The translations under genes were made by a program, and so were the position numbers. Source: Clostridia bacterium (GTDB taxonomy: Bacteria; UBA6262; WVXT01; JAUXBS01). From it: DNA of 6,506 bases. Under the pieces are notes generated by a model. It was not told the origin of the DNA. It searched no databases and saw only the letters and a program-made list of their open reading frames with translations. This document shows, piece after piece, positions 1 through 4,538 of this stretch. The stretch covers positions 1-6,506 of the forward strand of contig JAUXDE010000092.1 in NCBI GenBank assembly GCA_030618495.1. Direction: 5' to 3'. Every line of letters starts with the position of its first letter. Position 1 is the first letter of the stretch.

Positions 1-1183
1 AAGGGTTGTCCACTGTTATGTCCCCATTATTATCACTCAGCGTAATACTGTATTTCACGGTTGGGACAGTTATAAGCAGTCTTACCCCAAACTCCCTCCT
101 TATCCTCTCGGTTATGATATCCATATGAAGAATACCCAGGAACCCGCAGTGAAATCCAAAACCAAGAACGGTTGAATTCTCCGGTTTATACTCAAAAGAA
201 TTATCGTTCAACCTGAGTCTTTCCAGGGCTTTTTTCAGGTTATCATAATCCGCATTATCTTCGGTATATAAACTGCAGAAAACAAATGGTTTGATTTCAT
301 TAAACCCCGCAAACACCTTGCTCGCGGGGTTCTTGACATCAATAATTGTATCGCCTATCCTTACATCGTGAATATCCTTTATATTAGCCACTATGTAGCC
401 GACATTGCCGGCCTCCAGGGTTTTTTCAGGCATCATTTTCAGGTGGAAACACCCTGTCTCCAGGACTTCGTATTTTCTTCCCGAAGATACCATCTGAATG
501 GTCATCCCTTTCTTAACCCTGCCGTCAAAGAGCCTGACGTAAATAACCGCTCCCCTGTACGCATCATACACGGAGTCAAATACAAGGCCGTAAAGAGGGG
601 CATCTTCTGATCCTTTTGGAGGAGGAATCTCCCTGACTATTTCTTCAATCACTTCTTCCACCCCTATGCCTTCCTTCGCGCTGATTTCAAGCATCTTCAT
701 ATCCTCAGGCACATTATCGTAATCTTCCAGCAAATCCCATATCTGTTCCTTAACTTCATCCACTTTGGCATTGAGCATGTCTATCTTGTTCACGATGGGA
801 ATTATATGCAAATTATTTTCCTTCGCAAGATAGATGTTTGATATAGTCTGCGCTTCTACCCCCTGTGAAGCATCCACCACCAGCAAGCATCCTTCACATG
901 CTGACAGGCTTCGCGAGACTTCGTAACTGAAATCAACATGCCCCGGCGTGTCTATAAGATTCAACCTGTAGGTTTTCTTATCTTTGGCAACATAGTTCAA
1001 CCTTATCGCCTTGGCTTTAATCGTTATTCCGCGCTCTCTTTCCAGGTCCATGTCATCAAGCACCTGGTCGCGCATTTCCCTTTTGGTAATCGTATGGGTT
1101 TTCTCCAGAATCCTGTCGGCCAGGGTTGATTTACCGTGGTCTATGTGCGCGATAATGGAAAAATTCCTGACAAGTTCTATCAA
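1..1183 (-). CDS. lepA: Elongation factor 4 (LepA) GTPase, N-terminal two thirds; 3' end beyond the window
   Basis: The reading frame is open from 1183 to the left edge, giving about 394 residues of a family usually near 600. LepA/EF4 is a ribosome-bound translational GTPase that acts on stalled or back-translocated ribosomes in the cytoplasm. All G motifs are visible: AHIDHGKST (residues 12-20), RERGITI (49-55, G2 Thr), DTPGH (78-82), NKID (132-135) and SAK (168-170). They are followed by the EF-Tu-like domain 2 (VGYIVANIKD) and the LepA signature CGFLGILHMDII in the domain III region. The missing part should hold the rest of the EF-G-like domain V and the LepA-specific C-terminal domain. 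The chosen start is TTG at 1183. It reads MIELVRNFSIIAHIDHGKS, which fits the family start, and has GGGGAG 8 nt upstream; no ATG or GTG is available in frame nearby. The TTG overlaps the mtaB stop (TTGA), so translation is probably coupled to mtaB. LepA rather than EF-G or TypA is supported by the CGFLG motif. Confidence 0.97.
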   Translation of the reverse strand, partial: MIELVRNFSIIAHIDHGKSTLADRILEKTHTITKREMRDQVLDDMDLERERGITIKAKAIRLNYVAKDKKTYRLNLIDTPGHVDFSYEVSRSLSACEGCLLVVDASQGVEAQTISNIYLAKENNLHIIPIVNKIDMLNAKVDEVKEQIWDLLEDYDNVPEDMKMLEISAKEGIGVEEVIEEIVREIPPPKGSEDAPLYGLVFDSVYDAYRGAVIYVRLFDGRVKKGMTIQMVSSGRKYEVLETGCFHLKMMPEKTLEAGNVGYIVANIKDIHDVRIGDTIIDVKNPASKVFAGFNEIKPFVFCSLYTEDNADYDNLKKALERLRLNDNSFEYKPENSTVLGFGFHCGFLGILHMDIITERIRREFGVRLLITVPTVKYSITLSDNNGDITVDNP

Positions 1184-2469
1184 TTCAATATCTCCCCTAT
1201 AACACAATCCCTTCCCAATGCATTCACCTTCACCCGGACTATACTGTTCACGTCGGCCTTTCCCCTGGCGGCAACCCTGATATAATTGTCTGAAAGACCT
1301 GAGAAGAATACTCCCATTTCCGGGCTTCTTGCCTTTTTCTCCAGAAGTACATTAAGCGTCTTTTTCATGTGCTTCTTCCAGAATTCCATCCTTTGCCGAA
1401 CTTCAAGTTCCAGTAGTCTTTTACTTCTTTCCTTCTTCACGAATTCAGGCACTTTGTTCTTCATCCCCGCAGCTTCCGTCTCCGGCCGGGGTGAATACCT
1501 GAACACATGTATTTTTGAGAACCCCATATCCCCGGCGAACCCGTAAGTCCGGGTAAAATCATTATCAGTTTCCCCGGGAAAACCAACAATGATGTCAGTA
1601 GTAATGGCTATCCCGGGGATACTGTTTCTTATTTTACCAACCAGCGTTTTAAAATCTCCCGAAGTATATTTGCGTCCCATCAGTTCCAGCACCCTGTCCG
1701 AACCGCTCTGAAGGGGAATGTGCAGGTGACGGCATATTCCCGGTAAATCACTTATTAATTTAATTAACCGGCTGCTCACGTCAACCGGTTCAATTGAACT
1801 TATTCTTATCCTGTCCAGTCCTCTTATTGAATGCAGCTCCTCAATCAGTCCGGGAAGATTATCATAATACCCGAAATTTATCCCGCAAACAACCACTTCC
1901 CTGAACCCTTCGGCGACCAGCGATTCGACCTCATCAATAACTTCTTTTGCAGGCTTGGAATAAATTTCCCTGCGTACATAAGGTATTATGCAATACTTAC
2001 AAAATCTACGGCATCCATCCTGAATCTTGACAAAAGCCCTGGTACGTCCATTATTCCCATCACCAACCGCGGTTTCCATTCTAGCCGCAATTAATTTTCC
2101 ATACCTCCTGTTTATATAATCCGCTATACTATTTTTGTCTTTATTAGGAAATACGGTTACCCTGCTTGAAATCGATTCTATCCCTCGCTTGTCCCGCTGG
2201 GCATAACAACCCGTAACAATTATTTTGGCGGAACTGTTTCTTCTCAACAAGGAACGGATATATTCCCTTGACTTCCGGTCTGTCCTTGAGGTTACAGAAC
2301 ATGTGTTAATAATATAAATATCCGCGTATTCCCTGAAGTGAACAACGCCAAAACCGTACTGCCTTAATTGCTTCTCTATTAAAGAGGTTTCGCTCTGATT
2401 AACTTTACACCCCAAAGTTAAAAGAGCCACCGTAGGGGCAGGCTTAAAGTTTTTAGCTATCCCATTCAT
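1180..2469 (-). CDS. mtaB: tRNA (N6-L-threonylcarbamoyladenosine(37)-C2)-methylthiotransferase MtaB
   Basis: This is a 429-residue radical-SAM methylthiotransferase. The family converts t6A at tRNA position 37 to ms2t6A, which stabilises decoding of ANN codons. The N-terminal UPF0004 domain has the three cysteines for the auxiliary Fe-S cluster: C21 in TLGCKVNQSE, C57 in NTCSVT and C88 in TGCYAQ. The radical-SAM domain carries CRRFCKYC (C153, C157, C160; CX3CX2C) followed by IIPYVR, and later the conserved HLHIPLQSGSDRVL (248-261). The last ~65 residues look like a TRAM RNA-binding domain. The TLGCKVNQ motif and the length favour MtaB over MiaB or RimO. The ATG at 2469 lies within the end of rsmE (17-bp overlap) and has no clear Shine-Dalgarno, so translation is likely coupled. 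It adds about 10 residues before the usual family start; a GTG at codon 14 is a poorer alternative. The stop TGA overlaps the lepA TTG. Confidence 0.95.
   Translation of the reverse strand: MNGIAKNFKPAPTVALLTLGCKVNQSETSLIEKQLRQYGFGVVHFREYADIYIINTCSVTSRTDRKSREYIRSLLRRNSSAKIIVTGCYAQRDKRGIESISSRVTVFPNKDKNSIADYINRRYGKLIAARMETAVGDGNNGRTRAFVKIQDGCRRFCKYCIIPYVRREIYSKPAKEVIDEVESLVAEGFREVVVCGINFGYYDNLPGLIEELHSIRGLDRIRISSIEPVDVSSRLIKLISDLPGICRHLHIPLQSGSDRVLELMGRKYTSGDFKTLVGKIRNSIPGIAITTDIIVGFPGETDNDFTRTYGFAGDMGFSKIHVFRYSPRPETEAAGMKNKVPEFVKKERSKRLLELEVRQRMEFWKKHMKKTLNVLLEKKARSPEMGVFFSGLSDNYIRVAARGKADVNSIVRVKVNALGRDCVIGEILN
1192..1197 (-). promoter_or_regulatory. Ribosome binding site of lepA
   Basis: GGGGAG lies inside the last codons of mtaB (encoding I-G-E-I-L-N), 8 nt before the TTG at 1183. 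It is the feature that decides the lepA start, because the frame contains no nearby ATG or GTG. The only other in-frame possibility, ATT two codons earlier, would be too close to this site. Confidence 0.7.
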
Positions 2470-3205
2470 ATAAAATTATTGCAGTAGTAATCAAGCCGGC
2501 AGTTTCTGTCCTGAGAATTCTTGGACCAAGGGTAACCTTAATGAAACCGCTTTTTTCAGCCTCAGCAACCTCCCCGTGTGAAAACCCGCCTTCGGGCCCT
2601 ATAATAATTGATATTGATGAGTTTCCCCTGTAATTATTTTTAAGATATTCTTTAAGGCTCTTTGTCCGTTCGGATTCCCACAGTATTATCCTGCATGAAT
2701 CTTTCTGCGCGCAATCCTTGAGCATGCCTGAAAAATCAACGACACCTCCTACTTCCGGCACAACGCCCCTTCCTGACTGCTGGGCGGCATTTCTTGCAAT
2801 TTCCCGCCACCTCGTGACTCTGGCGTGTTTCTTTGCGCTATCAAGTTTTACCACGGTCCTTTCGCTGATTACCGGAACAATTTTAAACACGCCTGCTTCT
2901 GTGCATTTCCTTACTATAAAATCCATCTTACTGCTTTTCGGTATAGACTGGTAAAGGGTTATTTTTATCCCCGGTTCGTTAGCGGATTTCCCGGCGCTTA
3001 TTATTCTGGCAGATATTACTCGCTTTTTACCCATACCGCTTACCCGGGCGATCTCTGCCGTATATTCATTAGCCATCCCGTCAAACAGGCTTATTTTATC
3101 ACCTATTTTTTTATGAAGGACATCAAGAATATGATGAACCTCACCGCCTGAAACGGTTATGGTGTCCTTATTTATATTCTCCGGTAATATATAAAAATGA
3201 GGCAT
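2453..3205 (-). CDS. rsmE: 16S rRNA (uracil(1498)-N(3))-methyltransferase RsmE
   Basis: This is a 250-residue SPOUT-family methyltransferase. RsmE uses S-adenosylmethionine to methylate N3 of U1498 in helix 44 of 16S rRNA, acting on the assembled 30S subunit as a dimer. The N-terminal PUA-like domain shows the family pattern ITVSGGEVHHILDVLHKKIGD (16-36). The catalytic domain has IPKSSKMDFIVRKCTEAGV (88-105 region), RWREIARNAAQQSGR (132-146), then the trefoil-knot SAM motifs IGPEGGF (202-208) and LGPRILRTETA (226-236). The length is normal for the family. The ATG at 3205 gives the expected M-x-H-F-Y-I opening, but the nearest AGGA is about 14 nt upstream, so the ribosome binding site is weak or atypical. 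It is separated from dnaJ by 189 bp and overlaps mtaB by 17 bp. In many Firmicutes prmA lies directly before rsmE; it is absent here. Confidence 0.96.
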   Translation of the reverse strand: MPHFYILPENINKDTITVSGGEVHHILDVLHKKIGDKISLFDGMANEYTAEIARVSGMGKKRVISARIISAGKSANEPGIKITLYQSIPKSSKMDFIVRKCTEAGVFKIVPVISERTVVKLDSAKKHARVTRWREIARNAAQQSGRGVVPEVGGVVDFSGMLKDCAQKDSCRIILWESERTKSLKEYLKNNYRGNSSISIIIGPEGGFSHGEVAEAEKSGFIKVTLGPRILRTETAGLITTAIILYEWDS

Positions 3206-3227
3206 CTTAAAATGTCAAGTCCTGACT

Positions 3228-3269
3228 CTTTTTTGCCCTCTTTTTCTTTCTCGCCTTTTCCTTTTTCTC
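3228..3269 (-). other. Purine-rich tract upstream of rsmE
   Basis: Read on the minus (coding) strand, this 42-nt stretch is almost entirely A and G, broken only by two C residues (at 3235 and 3253). It lies between the inverted-repeat element and the rsmE start, beginning about 20 nt upstream of the ATG, and contains several AGG/GAGG-like triplets. It may act as an unstructured ribosome stand-by region for rsmE, which lacks a well-spaced Shine-Dalgarno. That role is inference. A GTG-initiated 18-codon frame (3215-3271) runs through it but has no ribosome binding site and is not called as a gene. Confidence 0.4.
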
Positions 3270-3274
3270 ACAAA

Positions 3275-3384
3275 AGATAGATGTTTTGACGACGAGGCTT
3301 AATTGTGCGGGGATTAACCCCAGCGTCCGCACAATTCAGAGCGAGCCTCTCACGTGAGCGACCTCGGAGTTAAAATATCTATCT
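3275..3384. repeat. 110-bp structured inverted-repeat element between dnaJ and rsmE
   Basis: The outer arms pair along 16 positions. AGATAGAT (3275-3282) is a perfect inverted match to ATCTATCT (3377-3384), and the pairing continues as TTTT/AAAA and AC/GT with two G-T pairs (3283/3376 and 3288/3371). Next come a tandem G-A/A-G step (3291-3292 with 3367-3368) and CGAGG/CCTCG (3293-3297 with 3362-3366). Inside lies a perfect 10-bp stem, AATTGTGCGG (3301-3310) with CCGCACAATT (3327-3336), with a 16-nt loop. A second small hairpin sits on the palindrome CTCACGTGAG (3349-3358). The whole folds as a three-way junction. It contains no ORF of note and fills most of the gap between two operon genes. 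It could be a MITE-like or REP-like dispersed element or a structured RNA; I see no target-site duplication and no T-run that would make it a classical terminator. The inverted repeat itself is certain; its nature is not. Confidence 0.7.
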
Positions 3385-3394
3385 GCCACCCTTT

Positions 3395-4528
3395 CTAACC
3401 GAACATCTTTTTAAATATGTTCTTATTGTTTCCGCCGCCAGCCTGCTCATATTCTTCAAGCAGTTTTCTCTGCTGGGAATTAAGTTTAACCGGTACTCTT
3501 ACGGTGACTTTTACGAACTGGTCACCCCTGCCGCGGTGATGAAGCGAAGGCATCCCTTTGCCGGGCAGCCTGAAGACCTTATCGGGCTGCGTGCCGGACG
3601 GCACTTTCATGCGCACTTTGCTGTTTATCGTGGGTACTTCTATTTCGCCGCCCAGGGCCGCGGTCGTGAAACTGATGGGGGCTTCAAGATACAAGTCATC
3701 GTTTCTCCTTGTCAGCAGAGCATGCGGCTCTAACTTTATAACAATATAAAGGTCGCCGCTCGGCCCCCCGAGTTCACCCGCCTCTCCCTTTTCCCTGACC
3801 CTGATACTGGTGCCCGTGTTAACCCCCGCGGGTATTTTAACGCTTATCTTTGAACTCTCTTTTACCTTGCCCCTGCCGCCGCATTTCTTACATGGATTCG
3901 TTATTACTTTACCGGCGCCGCCGCATTGACCGCAGGGCTGCGAGAAACTGAATAATCCCCTGTTGTAACCTAAACGGCCCGTACCGTTGCACTGGGGACA
4001 GGCCTTAGTGTCGGAACCTGGCTCACTGCCGGAACCCCCGCATTTGCGGCAGGTCACGGTGTGGTATAGCTCTACGGTTTTTTCCGTTCCTGAATACGAT
4101 TCCTCAAGCGTAAGTCCCATAGCGTATTCCAGGTCAACACCCCTTGAAGTCCTCTGCCCCCTGCCGGAACCGCCGCCAAAGAAGTCACCAAAAATGCCTT
4201 CAAATACATTTCCGCCGAAACCCGACCCCCTGAACAGGTCTTCGAACCCGGAAAAATCAGCCCCCCTGAAAATGTCTTCCGAACTGTAAGCCCCGTCTAT
4301 ACCCGCGTGGCCGAACTGGTCGTACTGCGACCGTTTCTTGGTATCGGACAGTACAGCATACGCCTCGGAAATCTCTTTGAACTTCTCCTCAGATGCCTTC
4401 TTTTGTTCATCTGGTACCTTGTCGGGATGGTACTTGACCGCAAGTTTCCTGTATGTCTTCTTTATTTCATCAACCTGGGCATCCCTGCTTACTCCCAGCA
4501 CTTCATAGTAATCACGTTTAACCGCCAA
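3395..4528 (-). CDS. dnaJ: Chaperone protein DnaJ (type I Hsp40)
   Basis: This is a complete 377-residue class I J-protein, the co-chaperone that delivers unfolded substrates to DnaK and stimulates its ATPase in the cytoplasm. The J domain occupies residues 1-70, with the essential HPD at 34-36. A Gly/Phe-rich linker follows (about 76-125). All four zinc-binding CXXCXGXG repeats are intact: CRKCGGSG (160-167), CPQCNGTG (177-184), CGQCGGAG (199-206) and CKKCGGRG (213-220). The C-terminal substrate-binding domains include [21 protein letters not shown] and [11 protein letters not shown], with a final FKKMFG tail. The start is TTG at 4528, giving the canonical M[12 protein letters not shown] opening, with AGGAG 5 nt upstream. 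It lies 8 bp downstream of the dnaK stop, so the two are co-transcribed and probably translationally coupled. The length matches the family (E. coli 376). Confidence 0.98.
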   Translation of the reverse strand: MAVKRDYYEVLGVSRDAQVDEIKKTYRKLAVKYHPDKVPDEQKKASEEKFKEISEAYAVLSDTKKRSQYDQFGHAGIDGAYSSEDIFRGADFSGFEDLFRGSGFGGNVFEGIFGDFFGGGSGRGQRTSRGVDLEYAMGLTLEESYSGTEKTVELYHTVTCRKCGGSGSEPGSDTKACPQCNGTGRLGYNRGLFSFSQPCGQCGGAGKVITNPCKKCGGRGKVKESSKISVKIPAGVNTGTSIRVREKGEAGELGGPSGDLYIVIKLEPHALLTRRNDDLYLEAPISFTTAALGGEIEVPTINSKVRMKVPSGTQPDKVFRLPGKGMPSLHHRGRGDQFVKVTVRVPVKLNSQQRKLLEEYEQAGGGNNKNIFKKMFG

Positions 4529-4533
4529 TTTCT

Positions 4534-4538
4534 CTCCT
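4534..4538 (-). promoter_or_regulatory. Ribosome binding site of dnaJ overlapping the dnaK stop codon
   Basis: AGGAG (in the string TAGGAGAG) precedes the dnaJ TTG by 5 nt. The TAG stop of dnaK (4537-4539) is the first three bases of this string, so the ribosome ending dnaK sits on the dnaJ initiation site. This arrangement supports the TTG at 4528 as the start and suggests coupling of DnaK and DnaJ synthesis. Confidence 0.75.

Noticed and set aside
303-331. 8-bp perfect inverted repeat AACCCCGC/GCGGGGTT with a 13-nt loop
   Set aside because: It lies within lepA codons for the K-N-P-A-S-K-V-F-A-G-F segment with the frame intact and has no T-run. Most likely a coding coincidence, not a terminator.
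368-610. Plus-strand ORF of 80 codons, and the other plus-strand ORFs across the window
   Set aside because: They lie antisense to lepA, mtaB, rsmE, dnaJ and dnaK, show no family motifs, and their composition is that of complements of conserved genes.
3190-3218. TTGACA (3218-3213, minus strand) with TTTATA 17 bp downstream, resembling a sigma-70 promoter
   Set aside because: Transcription would begin inside rsmE, past its ATG, so it could not express the full gene. Probably chance in an A/T-rich start region.
3301-3336. Rho-independent terminator after dnaJ
   Set aside because: The 10-bp stem is strong, but on the minus strand it is followed by AAGCCTCGTCG rather than a T-run, and on the plus strand by CAGAGCGAG. 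Neither side has the needed tract.
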